Shown here piece by piece: positions 1 to 8,865 of a stretch of 26,190 bases of DNA (the first letter of the stretch is position 1; each line of letters begins with the position of its first letter). A program made the position numbers and the translations under genes. The notes beneath the pieces were generated by a model. That model was not told where the DNA came from. It saw only the letters and a program-made list of their open reading frames with translations, and did no database searches. Origin of the DNA: Polychytrium aggregatum (lineage: Eukaryota > Chytridiomycota > Chytridiomycetes > Polychytriales); the NCBI RefSeq assembly GCF_025602895.1, contig NW_026516529.1:1-26190 (forward strand), given 5' to 3'.

Positions 1-933
1 ACGACGTGTCCTTCTTGATCAGCCTCTTGAATTGCATGGCTGAGAGGAGAGGTGGCATGTTGGGTGAGGCCATGCCCTGCAGGACAATGTCAGGGCCAAC
101 ACGGACAGTGCGCCTTCCAGTCGACGACTGGAGTCGGCTCGGCACGAGCAAGCCAGCTCATGCGAGGATGGCATCGAACTTGGTGTCGATCACTTGGAAC
201 AACAGGACAGGATGGTACTTGGGATGGAGGGCCACTCGCAGGACCACTTGGTGTGTGCACTGCTGCACACGATCGTCTGCAAGCGCCACACTCATCGGCG
301 ACTTCTTCTTGGTTGCATGTATGTTGAGCTCCTGGAGCAAGCGTCTGCTGACAAAGTTGCAGCTTGCCTCCAGAGTCCACCATCATTCGGACGGTGTGAC
401 CTTGGACGGTGGCAGGGAGGTACAGCAGGGGACTCTTCATGGTCCTCCTGCACAGCCTCCTGCACCATGACTTGACTTGGGGGAACGGGCGACACTTGGT
501 CTTGGTTGGCTTCATCACGGCCACTCGGACATTTTGGATAGGGTTCGGCCATTGCGGGGGCCTGCGGCGTCAGCACGCCATTGCACACGACGTCCACGGC
601 TTGCGGACACATGTCGGAAGCATCCGACACACACGACTTGACAGGGGTGAGGGCACAGGCGGTCCTGTCCCTCAAGGGTTCTTGATTTTCTTTTTTGTTT
701 TGGTTTTCAATTTTGGTTTTCTCTTCACGTTCGTGGAGAGGCAGGCGGCTTGCGCCACCATGCACCTCTCGCACGACGCACAACACTTGGTTTGTTTCTC
801 CTTCGGGGGAGGGGGCGAGGTGAACTTCCTCTGGAGACGCGTGGACTGCATTGAGCAATCCACGGCGTTGGTCTCCTACTAGGGCTCCAGAGCCACCTAG
901 TAGGGTCGGCCGTTTCCCGACTTCATGGGGCAC
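1..933 (-). pseudogene. pol: Element 1 pol fragment (protease region) with frame-disrupting indels
   Basis: This is the start of the family A pol polyprotein: N-terminal linker plus aspartic protease region, truncated by the window start. Compared with element 2 (5158-6091) it lacks two bases near 110-120 (in the G/C and T runs before the cag) and one C near 165. It has one extra C near 366 and one extra G near 430. The protease reading frame is therefore broken even though the rest of the copy is intact. All changes are in or beside short homopolymers and crowd at the window edge, so sequencing or assembly error is as likely as real decay. Confidence 0.8.
875..918 (-). promoter_or_regulatory. 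-1 ribosomal frameshift signal, element 1 copy
   Basis: The slippery heptamer GGGAAAC (912-918, minus strand) is followed by the stem-loop at 875-904. Both are identical in sequence to the copies in elements 2 and 3. Details are given at the element 3 copy. Confidence 0.8.
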
Positions 934-1718
934 TCCTTGGCCTGGTGTCCCGGTCGGTGACAGAAGAAGCAGGAACCATGGCGGAGGTCCTCCTGCTTCT
1001 GTCTGTCCTTGGGGGAGACAGTGGCAGCTTGCTGGAACCGGGAGCGGGGAGGGCCACGAGCCTCCATGGCGTTGACGTCAACGTCCATGGGCTCAGGCAT
1101 GGGTCTTGCGGGCGGGGCCGGGCGAGGCGGACGGGCTGGGACGTGATGAGACCGATGGCCGCCTGCCAGCTGCGGGTAGAACTGGCGGCCATGGTACTGG
1201 ACGTTGTCGAGGTTCTCGGCAACGTCCATCATCACGTCCAGGGACTTGCGGGCATCAGGGTTGCTGGCGATGTACTCTCTGATCTTGGGCTTGAGGCCCT
1301 TCTGGAAGAGGTACATCGCATCAGCAGAGCCCAGCTCCTCAATCTGGGAGGAGAGGTCTTCAAACTCCTCGATGTAGCGGGTCACAGAACCACGCTGCAC
1401 GAGAGAGTATAGCTTGTCACGGGCAATGAGTTCAGCATTGGGGCTGCCGAAGCGGCGACGGAGGCGGTCCTTGAAGTCGTCAAACACACCTTCGCTCTGC
1501 TCGTCGAACCCTTGGCGGCGGTACCAACGGTACGCCTGGTCCTTTAAGCAGAGCTTGGCGGCGACGATGTGGTGGGTGGGGGCGACTTGGGCAGCATCGA
1601 GGTAGTCCTCGAGTTGCTGCAGCCAGTCCTCCACCGAGGAGGAGCGGCTCTTCCCAGTAAACACTGGGGCACGGAAGGTCTTGAGGAAGGCTTCCGGAAG
1701 TGGGCGGGGGTTGCTCAT
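897..1718 (-). CDS. gag: Gag polyprotein, element 1
   Basis: This encodes a 273-aa Gag that appears identical to those at 6055-6876 and 11205-12026. The first part is a retrotransposon gag (capsid-like) region, recognisable from the W-L-Q-Q-L-E-D-Y stretch near residues 33-40 and the R-F-G-S motif near 90. A proline- and arginine-rich section follows. A single CCHC zinc knuckle lies near residues 251-264 (C-F-F-C, H, C spacing 2-4-4). Gag packages the element RNA into virus-like particles. The ATG at 1718 lies 122 bases inside the LTR, an ordinary leader length. The gag stop overlaps the pol frame. Confidence 0.93.
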   Translation of the reverse strand: MSNPRPLPEAFLKTFRAPVFTGKSRSSSVEDWLQQLEDYLDAAQVAPTHHIVAAKLCLKDQAYRWYRRQGFDEQSEGVFDDFKDRLRRRFGSPNAELIARDKLYSLVQRGSVTRYIEEFEDLSSQIEELGSADAMYLFQKGLKPKIREYIASNPDARKSLDVMMDVAENLDNVQYHGRQFYPQLAGGHRSHHVPARPPRPAPPARPMPEPMDVDVNAMEARGPPRSRFQQAATVSPKDRQKQEDLRHGSCFFCHRPGHQAKECPMKSGNGRPY

Positions 1719-1840
1719 GGCAGGGGCAGGCTCCAGGGACAGAGAGGAGAGTCGGTCGGCAAGAGAGGCGGGATCCAGCTTGAGGATCTAGAAAGAGGAC
1801 AAACAGGACGAAAACAAGACGAGGATTTCCGATGCTACCA

Positions 1841-2149
1841 TGTAACGTCCACTACTGGGACGTTGGGGCAAGACGGGGAGGGAGGGGGTACAAGACAAGA
1901 CAGGACGGGGCAGAACAGGGCGGTGCTAGGCTACTCTAGCGGACGGGTGAGCTCGGGGAGCACTTACGTTTATTCACGATAAAACCGAACTCCAGACAAA
2001 CGGGGGGAACGGGGGCAACCCGCAGGTATACCCTGCGGTGGCCTGCCTGCGGTGCGTGAAAACGCAAAGCGCAGCACAGGTCACGACCCACTGCGCCGCG
2101 CAGTACGCGCAGTACGCGCAGCACAGCGTCGGAGATACCATCTCCTACA
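1841..2149 (-). repeat. 309-bp LTR shared by elements 1 and 2
   Basis: The LTR is bounded by TGTA...TACA and is the same 309 bp as at 6999, 10774, 15932 and 18888. Read on the minus strand it is the 3' LTR of element 2 (pol and a purine-rich tract end at 2150-2160). It is also the 5' LTR of element 1 (primer binding site at 1829-1840). It carries an AATAAA on the minus strand and small hairpins near both ends. Confidence 0.95.
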
Positions 2150-2158
2150 CTCCCACAC

Positions 2159-5100
2159 TTAAGAAGGCTTCCTGCGAGGAGCCCTGCGTGTGCTCTTTAT
2201 TTGGGGCTCCTCGAGGTGTTTACCGTATTTACTCAGCTCCTCGGGTGCATGGGACAAGTCCTCCAGTGTTTGCCATGTGTTGCCCGAGTGTGGGTAACCA
2301 ACCCACTTGACATAAAACCGAAGTGACCCATCAGCCACTTTCTTGTGCCTCACGATCCTTTCGACTTCATATTCTTGAGTATAGTATTGTCCGAGGTCGT
2401 CTTCCAGTGGTGCGTCGTCCGGGACACCTTCGTCGGCGTCGGGGAACTGTGCTGGACTGCGGGTCGTGTGGCGACGCAGCTTGGACACATGGAAGACAGG
2501 ATGGAGCTTGCTTCCAGGTGGCAAGTCCAACAGGTAGTTGAGGGGACTGGGTCGGGCCGCTATCTTGAACGGTCCTCGGTACTTGGGCAACAACTTCTTT
2601 GACTGGGCTTCGGGGACCTTGATGTTGTCGGCGTCCAGGTAGACAAGGTCTCCAACTTCAAAGGAGACATCCTGGTGTCGGCGGTCGTAGTACTTCGCCA
2701 TCACTTGTTGCGCATCCGTGAGCGCGTCGGCGATCATCTTGTGTCGGACTTGATGATCTTTGACAAAGGCACTTGGTTTGGGAGGCAATCCAGCCGTGGA
2801 CTCGGTCAGTGTCAAGGAGGTGGGAACATCAGGCTGGAATCCGTAGAGCGCCTCAAAGGGGCTCAAGCCAGTTGTGCTCGACTTGGCGGTGTTGTATGCA
2901 AACTCTGCATGACTCAGCTGTATGTCCCAGTCGTCTTGGCTGGTCGAGGCGTATGTCCTCAGGTATTGCTCGAGGGTGCGGATCGTCCGCTCGGACTGTC
3001 CATCCGTTTGTTGGTGGTGCGAGGTTGACATGTTCAGCTTGGTGCCGAGATGGTCGAACAGACTTGTCCAAAACAAGGAGGTGAATCGGGGGTCTCGATC
3101 ACTGACGATGGACTTTGGGAGGCCGTGGTGCTTGAACACATGCTTGAAGAACAGCAGTGCAAGGTCAGGCGCGGAGCATGTCGTCTGGCACGGCACAAAG
3201 TGTGCCATCTTGCTGAACCTGTCGACAAAGACAGCGATTGCATCGTGGTCCAACTTGGTCGTCGGTAGATGCGTGATGAGATCCATGGACATGCTGGTCC
3301 AGGGGCGGTCGGGAACAGGCAGGGGTTGCAGCAATCCTTGCTCTCGGGTCGTGCGTGACTTGACCATCTTGCAGGTATGGCAGGACTCGATGTACTTCTC
3401 GACGGTGCGCTTCATTCCAGGCCAGTATGCGACTTTGGCCAGTCGGTCGTATGTCTTCTCGACTCCAAAGTGTCCAGCGAGGGGCGAGTCGTGGACCTCT
3501 TGGAGCAACTTGGTCTTCAACGACGGAATGTCCGGCACACAGACACGGCTGTCCTTCTTCAGGAGGAGCAGGCCATCACGCACTGTGTACTCGGATGATT
3601 CGTCGTCCTTGGGGAGCTTAGACACCTTTCGGAACAGTTCTCCGAACTGTTTGTCGTTGGCGATGTTGTCTCGGACAACATCCAGCATCGTGTTGTCGAC
3701 ACTGACAGTCGACTCGTACAGTGACGCCAATTGGTAGTCGGGGCGTCGGGACAGTGCGTCAGGCACCACATTGAGTTTGCCTTTCTGGTATACAACCTCG
3801 TAGTTGTACTCGGCGAGGAACTCCATCCATCGCGCTTGGCGTCGGCTCAGGTTCTTCTTGGTGTCGAGGTAACGCAGTGACTGGTGGTCCGTCACAATCT
3901 TGAAGGGCTTGGCGGTACCGTGGAGGTACACTCGGAACTTCTGCAGCGCGTAGATGATCGCAAGCTGCTCCTTCTCGTGCACGGGATAGTTGATCTCGTG
4001 TTGGGACAGTTTGCGCGACTCGAAGGCAACGGGCCTTCCCTCCTGCATCAAAACAGCTCCCACCGCAAAGTCGGAGGCGTCGGTGTGCACGGAGACATCC
4101 GTGTTCGGGTCGAACACAGCGAGGACAGGAGCGTTCGTCAAGGCGTGCTTGAGGGTCTCGAACGCTTGGCGTTGTGGGTGGTCCCACACGAAGGGGCACT
4201 CTTTGCGGAGTAGGTCTGTGAGTGGACCGGCAGTGCGCGCCAGATCGGGGATGAATCGGCGGTAGTAGTTGACGAGACCGAGAAACGACTGCACGTCAGA
4301 GACGCATGCGAGCGGCGGCCACTCGACCACAGACTTGACCTTGGCGGGGTCGACTTCGATTCCTCTTCCTGAGACAACGTGTCCCAGGAACGGGACTTGA
4401 TTCTTGAAGAACTCACACTTGGACAGTTTGGCATACAACTTGTGCTCGCGTAGCTTGGCCAGCACGCGGGCGACATGACCTTCATGGGTCGCTTCATCCT
4501 TGCTGTACACAAGGATATCATCCAGGTACACGATGACAGAGTTGTCGAGCTCTTGGCGGAACACATCGTTCATCAGCTGCATGAACGTGGCAGGTGCGTT
4601 CGTCAATCCGAACGGCAGCACTAGGAACTCGTACAGTCCGTAGCGAGTCCTGAAGGCGGTCTTGTGGACATCATCCTCGTGGATGCGGATCTGATGGTAG
4701 CCTGAGCGGAGGTCTATCTTGCTAAAGACCTTTGCTCCACTCAGACGATCCATCAACTCGTCGATCCTGGGCAACGGGTAGGTGTTCTTGATGGTCTGTT
4801 TGTTTAGTGCGCGATAGTCGACGCACATCCTGAGATCACCTTCTTTCTTCTTGACAAAGAGCACTGGTGCACCATACGGTGACTGGCTCGGGCGGATGAA
4901 CCCATGGGCGAGGAGGTCATCCAACTGGCGCTTGAGTTCGTCCATCTCCGTCAGCGACAGTTGGTACGTCGGTCTTGACGGAGGCGACGAGCCTGGTTCG
5001 ATGTCGATGCGATGATCGACGGTGCGTTGGGGTGGCAGGCATTGTGGCAACTGGTCGGGGAATACGTCCTTGTACTCGTCGAGCAGCTTGGTCACCACAG

Positions 5101-6091
5101 GCGGGGGACCGGGACCGGCTTGGTCGGTGTCGTCGACCTCACGCACGACACAGAGGAACGACGTGTCCTTCTTGATCAGCCTCTTGAATTGCATGGCTGA
5201 GAGGAGAGGTGGCATGTTGGGTGAGGCCATGCCCTGCAGGACAATGTCAGGGCCAACACGGACAGTGCGGCCTTTCCAGTCGACGACTGGAGTCGGCTCG
5301 GCACGAGCAAGCCAGCTCATGCCGAGGATGGCATCGAACTTGGTGTCGATCACTTGGAACAACAGGACAGGATGGTACTTGGGATGGAGGGCCACTCGCA
5401 GGACCACTTGGTGTGTGCACTGCTGCACACGATCGTCTGCAAGCGCCACACTCATCGGCGACTTCTTCTTGGTTGCATGTATGTTGAGCTCCTGGAGCAA
5501 GCGTCTGCTGACAAAGTTGCAGCTTGCTCCAGAGTCCACCATCATTCGGACGGTGTGACCTTGGACGGTGGCAGGGAGGTACAGCAGGGACTCTTCATGG
5601 TCCTCCTGCACAGCCTCCTGCACCATGACTTGACTTGGGGGAACGGGCGACACTTGGTCTTGGTTGGCTTCATCACGGCCACTCGGACATTTTGGATAGG
5701 GTTCGGCCATTGCGGGGGCCTGCGGCGTCAGCACGCCATTGCACACGACGTCCACGGCTTGCGGACACATGTCGGAAGCATCCGACACACACGACTTGAC
5801 AGGGGTGAGGGCACAGGCGGTCCTGTCCCTCAAGGGTTCTTGATTTTCTTTTTTGTTTTGGTTTTCAATTTTGGTTTTCTCTTCACGTTCGTGGAGAGGC
5901 AGGCGGCTTGCGCCACCATGCACCTCTCGCACGACGCACAACACTTGGTTTGTTTCTCCTTCGGGGGAGGGGGCGAGGTGAACTTCCTCTGGAGACGCGT
6001 GGACTGCATTGAGCAATCCACGGCGTTGGTCTCCTACTAGGGCTCCAGAGCCACCTAGTAGGGTCGGCCGTTTCCCGACTTCATGGGGCAC
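2159..6091 (-). CDS. pol: Pol polyprotein (PR-RT-RNaseH-INT-chromodomain), element 2
   Basis: This is an open frame of 1310 codons with the same translation as the pol of element 3, where the domain positions are listed. Its first codon is GTG and the frame is open upstream into gag. I therefore infer it is made as a Gag-Pol fusion by -1 frameshifting at 6070-6076 rather than from its own start. The integrase-chromodomain end stops ten bases inside the 3' LTR boundary, next to the purine-rich tract. The reverse transcriptase, RNase H and integrase catalytic residues are all present, so this copy looks functional. Confidence 0.95.
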   Translation of the reverse strand: MPHEVGKRPTLLGGSGALVGDQRRGLLNAVHASPEEVHLAPSPEGETNQVLCVVREVHGGASRLPLHEREEKTKIENQNKKENQEPLRDRTACALTPVKSCVSDASDMCPQAVDVVCNGVLTPQAPAMAEPYPKCPSGRDEANQDQVSPVPPSQVMVQEAVQEDHEESLLYLPATVQGHTVRMMVDSGASCNFVSRRLLQELNIHATKKKSPMSVALADDRVQQCTHQVVLRVALHPKYHPVLLFQVIDTKFDAILGMSWLARAEPTPVVDWKGRTVRVGPDIVLQGMASPNMPPLLSAMQFKRLIKKDTSFLCVVREVDDTDQAGPGPPPVVTKLLDEYKDVFPDQLPQCLPPQRTVDHRIDIEPGSSPPSRPTYQLSLTEMDELKRQLDDLLAHGFIRPSQSPYGAPVLFVKKKEGDLRMCVDYRALNKQTIKNTYPLPRIDELMDRLSGAKVFSKIDLRSGYHQIRIHEDDVHKTAFRTRYGLYEFLVLPFGLTNAPATFMQLMNDVFRQELDNSVIVYLDDILVYSKDEATHEGHVARVLAKLREHKLYAKLSKCEFFKNQVPFLGHVVSGRGIEVDPAKVKSVVEWPPLACVSDVQSFLGLVNYYRRFIPDLARTAGPLTDLLRKECPFVWDHPQRQAFETLKHALTNAPVLAVFDPNTDVSVHTDASDFAVGAVLMQEGRPVAFESRKLSQHEINYPVHEKEQLAIIYALQKFRVYLHGTAKPFKIVTDHQSLRYLDTKKNLSRRQARWMEFLAEYNYEVVYQKGKLNVVPDALSRRPDYQLASLYESTVSVDNTMLDVVRDNIANDKQFGELFRKVSKLPKDDESSEYTVRDGLLLLKKDSRVCVPDIPSLKTKLLQEVHDSPLAGHFGVEKTYDRLAKVAYWPGMKRTVEKYIESCHTCKMVKSRTTREQGLLQPLPVPDRPWTSMSMDLITHLPTTKLDHDAIAVFVDRFSKMAHFVPCQTTCSAPDLALLFFKHVFKHHGLPKSIVSDRDPRFTSLFWTSLFDHLGTKLNMSTSHHQQTDGQSERTIRTLEQYLRTYASTSQDDWDIQLSHAEFAYNTAKSSTTGLSPFEALYGFQPDVPTSLTLTESTAGLPPKPSAFVKDHQVRHKMIADALTDAQQVMAKYYDRRHQDVSFEVGDLVYLDADNIKVPEAQSKKLLPKYRGPFKIAARPSPLNYLLDLPPGSKLHPVFHVSKLRRHTTRSPAQFPDADEGVPDDAPLEDDLGQYYTQEYEVERIVRHKKVADGSLRFYVKWVGYPHSGNTWQTLEDLSHAPEELSKYGKHLEEPQIKSTRRAPRRKPS
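6033..6076 (-). promoter_or_regulatory. -1 ribosomal frameshift signal, element 2 copy
   Basis: GGGAAAC at 6070-6076 is read G_GGA_AAC in the gag frame. A 7-nt spacer follows, then the stem-loop at 6033-6062 (minus strand). The sequence is identical to the element 3 copy described in full at 12005-12048. Confidence 0.82.
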
Positions 6092-6876
6092 TCCTTGGCC
6101 TGGTGTCCCGGTCGGTGACAGAAGAAGCAGGAACCATGGCGGAGGTCCTCCTGCTTCTGTCTGTCCTTGGGGGAGACAGTGGCAGCTTGCTGGAACCGGG
6201 AGCGGGGAGGGCCACGAGCCTCCATGGCGTTGACGTCAACGTCCATGGGCTCAGGCATGGGTCTTGCGGGCGGGGCCGGGCGAGGCGGACGGGCTGGGAC
6301 GTGATGAGACCGATGGCCGCCTGCCAGCTGCGGGTAGAACTGGCGGCCATGGTACTGGACGTTGTCGAGGTTCTCGGCAACGTCCATCATCACGTCCAGG
6401 GACTTGCGGGCATCAGGGTTGCTGGCGATGTACTCTCTGATCTTGGGCTTGAGGCCCTTCTGGAAGAGGTACATCGCATCAGCAGAGCCCAGCTCCTCAA
6501 TCTGGGAGGAGAGGTCTTCAAACTCCTCGATGTAGCGGGTCACAGAACCACGCTGCACGAGAGAGTATAGCTTGTCACGGGCAATGAGTTCAGCATTGGG
6601 GCTGCCGAAGCGGCGACGGAGGCGGTCCTTGAAGTCGTCAAACACACCTTCGCTCTGCTCGTCGAACCCTTGGCGGCGGTACCAACGGTACGCCTGGTCC
6701 TTTAAGCAGAGCTTGGCGGCGACGATGTGGTGGGTGGGGGCGACTTGGGCAGCATCGAGGTAGTCCTCGAGTTGCTGCAGCCAGTCCTCCACCGAGGAGG
6801 AGCGGCTCTTCCCAGTAAACACTGGGGCACGGAAGGTCTTGAGGAAGGCTTCCGGAAGTGGGCGGGGGTTGCTCAT
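6055..6876 (-). CDS. gag: Gag polyprotein, element 2
   Basis: This 273-aa Gag is identical in translation to those of elements 1 and 3. It has a capsid-type region (about residues 1-170), a basic Pro/Arg-rich linker with a short M-D-V-D-V acidic patch, and one CCHC knuckle near the C-terminus followed by K-S-G-N-G-R-P-Y. The start is the ATG at 6876, the first in the transcript after the 122-bp leader. The stop TAG sits inside the 5' arm of the frameshift-stimulating stem, and pol continues in the -1 frame. Confidence 0.94.
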   Translation of the reverse strand: MSNPRPLPEAFLKTFRAPVFTGKSRSSSVEDWLQQLEDYLDAAQVAPTHHIVAAKLCLKDQAYRWYRRQGFDEQSEGVFDDFKDRLRRRFGSPNAELIARDKLYSLVQRGSVTRYIEEFEDLSSQIEELGSADAMYLFQKGLKPKIREYIASNPDARKSLDVMMDVAENLDNVQYHGRQFYPQLAGGHRSHHVPARPPRPAPPARPMPEPMDVDVNAMEARGPPRSRFQQAATVSPKDRQKQEDLRHGSCFFCHRPGHQAKECPMKSGNGRPY

Positions 6877-6986
6877 GGCAGGGGCAGGCTCCAGGGACAG
6901 AGAGGAGAGTCGGTCGGCAAGAGAGGCGGGATCCAGCTTGAGGATCTAGAAAGAGGACAAACAGGACGAAAACAAGACGAGGATTT

Positions 6987-6998
6987 CCGATGCTACCA
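6987..6998 (-). other. Primer binding site, element 2
   Basis: Directly adjacent to the 5' LTR, the minus strand reads TGGTAGCATCGG. It begins with the TGG that pairs with the CCA tail of a tRNA. The same 12 bases adjoin the 5' LTRs of elements 1 (1829-1840) and 3 (11083-11094). Confidence 0.7.
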
Positions 6999-7307
6999 TG
7001 TAACGTCCACTACTGGGACGTTGGGGCAAGACGGGGAGGGAGGGGGTACAAGACAAGACAGGACGGGGCAGAACAGGGCGGTGCTAGGCTACTCTAGCGG
7101 ACGGGTGAGCTCGGGGAGCACTTACGTTTATTCACGATAAAACCGAACTCCAGACAAACGGGGGGAACGGGGGCAACCCGCAGGTATACCCTGCGGTGGC
7201 CTGCCTGCGGTGCGTGAAAACGCAAAGCGCAGCACAGGTCACGACCCACTGCGCCGCGCAGTACGCGCAGTACGCGCAGCACAGCGTCGGAGATACCATC
7301 TCCTACA
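6999..7307 (-). repeat. 309-bp 5' LTR of element 2
   Basis: By eye it is identical to the other four family A LTRs, bounded by TGTA/TACA. It drives transcription leftward, away from the viral-type island that starts at 7308. Confidence 0.95.
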
Positions 7308-7480
7308 CGAGCAGAGGGCAGACACCATGTGCCTGGACGATTTCGGGGAGAAGCAGAAGCCAGCGACACACGGGGAACGACATGCTGAATCCAGAGACTG
7401 GAAGGGTAGTGTATACCCATGCTCTAGAAAAATGTCCTTACTGCGTTTTTTTCGCAGCTTCTCTCCAGCCTACCGCATCA
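7308..7480. promoter_or_regulatory. Upstream region of the protease gene, next to element 2
   Basis: This 173-bp stretch lies between the LTR and the preferred protease start. It is the first non-retroelement DNA on this side. It contains an A/T-richer part (about 7426-7455, including AGAAAAATG and a run of seven T) that could be the protease promoter. A short imperfect inverted repeat sits at about 7404-7418. On the minus strand a short open stretch runs from an ATG at 7383 into the LTR. It could be the start of a neighbouring gene broken by element 2, but 25 codons are too few to judge. Confidence 0.4.
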
Positions 7481-8356
7481 ATGACCGACGAAGACACTCT
7501 GTTTGAGCACGACACCACTGCCGACGAGACCATCGTGCCAGATTTCGCCATATGCTCGAGCTGTGCCCCGACATCCAATGGTGACCAATATAGCTGCTAT
7601 TCGGACGAGCAGCTCCAATTGCTTCTACGAATCTTCAACGAAGGACATGACCGCTTTCGAACGCGCTCCGATGCGATCGCCAAGCTGCAAGAAACCTTTC
7701 CCGACAAGGATCAACGATATTGGCTCCGGCGCGCACTGCAACTCTATCCGCAACTTGTGCTCGCGCAGGAAGAAAAGCGAATGCTCCGCAAGATGCAAAA
7801 GACCGTCTTTCGTCCTGCACCGCCCAAGAGCTGGCTCTGGACGATGCACATAGACAACGTATTGAAGCAGTACGCCGAGTTGGGAAATTTCAAGTATTGG
7901 GGGGCACTGCCATGTGACTGGTTTGCGCTTGGGTTGCTGAAATTCAACCCCGACCCCACCCGCAAGAATGCGATTGTGTTCAACACCGACCCGACAGACA
8001 AGCCAGGTGAGCACTGGGTTGCCCTCGTGATCCAGTATAGCAAGCGAAAGCAGCTGTGGTACGGTGAGTTTTTCGATTCGACGGGAAAGCTCCCCAGCCA
8101 GTATCCAAAATACCGGCGCCATCGCTTCATACAGGAGTTCATCGATCAACACTGTGGTATATGTCGATACAACACCACCGCTCATCAATCTGGTGACAGT
8201 GAGTGTGGCGTCTATGCAATCTATTTTGTCCTGCAGGTCTGCTTGATGGGGGCGTCTCTGAATGAAATCAACCATAAGATCATATACGACGACGATATAT
8301 CCACCTTCCGCGAGCTTTTCTTTGACAACATCAACGACGTTGGCAGAAAATTTTGA
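7481..8356 (+). CDS. Ulp1/adenain-type cysteine protease (giant-virus type maturation protease)
   Basis: This 291-aa protein resembles C48/C5-clan cysteine proteases found across nucleocytoplasmic large DNA viruses, where the enzyme matures structural polyproteins after Gly-Gly sites. The catalytic set is visible in order: His178 in G-E-H-W-V-A-L, Asp199 in E-F-F-D-S-T-G, Gln236 in A-H-Q-S-G and Cys242 in S-E-C-G-V-Y. The segment around residues 115-150 (P-P-K-S-W-L, I-D-N-V-L-K-Q-Y, L-P-C-D-W-F) fits the viral branch better than cellular SUMO proteases. The frame is open back through the LTR. I chose the ATG at 7481 because the length then matches viral relatives and an AT-rich stretch lies just upstream; the ATG at 7382 (324 aa) is the alternative. 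The basic-protein gene follows after 30 bp. Family is confident, viral origin is likely. Confidence 0.88.
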   Translation: MTDEDTLFEHDTTADETIVPDFAICSSCAPTSNGDQYSCYSDEQLQLLLRIFNEGHDRFRTRSDAIAKLQETFPDKDQRYWLRRALQLYPQLVLAQEEKRMLRKMQKTVFRPAPPKSWLWTMHIDNVLKQYAELGNFKYWGALPCDWFALGLLKFNPDPTRKNAIVFNTDPTDKPGEHWVALVIQYSKRKQLWYGEFFDSTGKLPSQYPKYRRHRFIQEFIDQHCGICRYNTTAHQSGDSECGVYAIYFVLQVCLMGASLNEINHKIIYDDDISTFRELFFDNINDVGRKF

Positions 8357-8386
8357 GCAACCAAAGGCAGTACAACCTGTGAAACA

Positions 8387-8803
8387 ATGAGACTCACTGT
8401 ACGAAAGAACACCGGATCCACCAACAAGAAGAGCAAGACCAAGCAGCAGCGCCGCAAGACACAGGTCTCCAAGACCCGAAAAGGCGGCAGTACACACTCC
8501 CATGTGCGTAAAACCAGAACGCGACCATCGAAAGGGTCTTTGAGTAGTAAGAAAGGGCGACCAGTGTCCGGAAAGAAAAGATTGATGTCACAGCTTCGCG
8601 GGGGTGTGTCAAGTGGCCATGGTAAGCCGTCCGATACTCTGGCATCGAAGACCAGGGTGGGTACAAGTTGTTCGATGGTTGCCAAGAGGTGTTCGTGGCC
8701 GCGCAAGAGTCAACCCGGTGTGGCCATTGGGCGCAAATCTCTGTCGGAGTGGTACGGGCAGTATGCTGGCTGTCTCCTCGACAGTGTTGGAGAAAAACTC
8801 TAA
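8387..8803 (+). CDS. Small, strongly basic protein (possible virion DNA-binding protein)
   Basis: I do not recognise this 138-aa protein. It starts 31 bases after the protease stop, in the same direction, with A at -3 of the ATG. About 35 of 138 residues are Lys or Arg and only four are acidic. The basic residues are densest in residues 1-65, with many Ser and Thr, like viral core or DNA-condensing proteins. Two Gly-Gly sites are present: R-K-G-G (31-34) and Q-L-R-G-G-V (69-74). The second fits the (M/I/L)-X-G-G/X consensus of adenain-type proteases. The compact spacing and the skewed composition support a real gene. A chance open frame cannot be excluded, because longer frames exist on the other strand. 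Confidence 0.6.
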   Translation: MRLTVRKNTGSTNKKSKTKQQRRKTQVSKTRKGGSTHSHVRKTRTRPSKGSLSSKKGRPVSGKKRLMSQLRGGVSSGHGKPSDTLASKTRVGTSCSMVAKRCSWPRKSQPGVAIGRKSLSEWYGQYAGCLLDSVGEKL

Positions 8804-8804
8804 A

Positions 8805-8825
8805 GGAAAAAATACTATATATCTG
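8805..8825 (+). promoter_or_regulatory. A/T-rich TATA-like promoter candidate before the RING gene
   Basis: The short gap between the basic-protein gene and the RING start contains an A run followed by TACTATATAT, about 45 bases before the ATG at 8866. It stands out in an otherwise GC-balanced stretch. The position suits a compact viral promoter, but no motif family can be assigned. Confidence 0.45.
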
Positions 8826-8865
8826 TAGAACTCGCGTGGGTCCGACAACGAAACACGCATTCACG

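Larger units (their letters stand above)
1..2149 (-). mobile_element. Family A Ty3/gypsy chromovirus, element 1 (5' part, cut by window edge)
   Basis: This is a minus-strand copy of the same retrotransposon as 1841-7307. It shows the 5' LTR (1841-2149), the leader, an intact gag and the first part of pol. The rest (RT to chromodomain and 3' LTR) lies beyond base 1. Base 1 corresponds to base 5158 of element 2. The two copies look the same except for a cluster of small indels within about the first 440 bases. Its 5' LTR is also the 3' LTR of element 2, so the two elements stand head to tail with one shared LTR. There is no flanking host sequence between them. Confidence 0.93.
1841..7307 (-). 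mobile_element. Family A Ty3/gypsy chromovirus, element 2 (complete, 5467 bp)
   Basis: This is a full-length LTR retrotransposon on the minus strand: 5' LTR 6999-7307, primer binding site 6987-6998, gag 6055-6876, pol 2159-6091, purine-rich tract 2150-2160 and 3' LTR 1841-2149. It has exactly the same length as element 3. The order PR-RT-RNaseH-INT places it in Ty3/gypsy (Metaviridae), and the C-terminal chromodomain makes it a chromovirus. Both ORFs are open, so it may be autonomous. The base after the 5' LTR begins a viral-type island. The expected duplication there would be CGAGC (7308-7312), but its partner lies beyond element 1 and cannot be checked. Confidence 0.96.

Noticed and set aside
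2098..2125. Short direct repeats (GTACGCGCA) that might suggest an iteron or CRISPR-like array
   Set aside because: There are only two or three units, inside the LTR and repeated wherever the LTR occurs; there are no spacers or cas genes.
4975..5558. Plus-strand frames opposite the protease/RT junction of element 2
   Set aside because: They are mirrored exactly at 12523-13106 in element 3 and are explained as shadows of pol.
7625..8503. 292-codon open frame antisense to the protease
   Set aside because: It lies opposite a gene with clear catalytic motifs and shows no recognisable domain.
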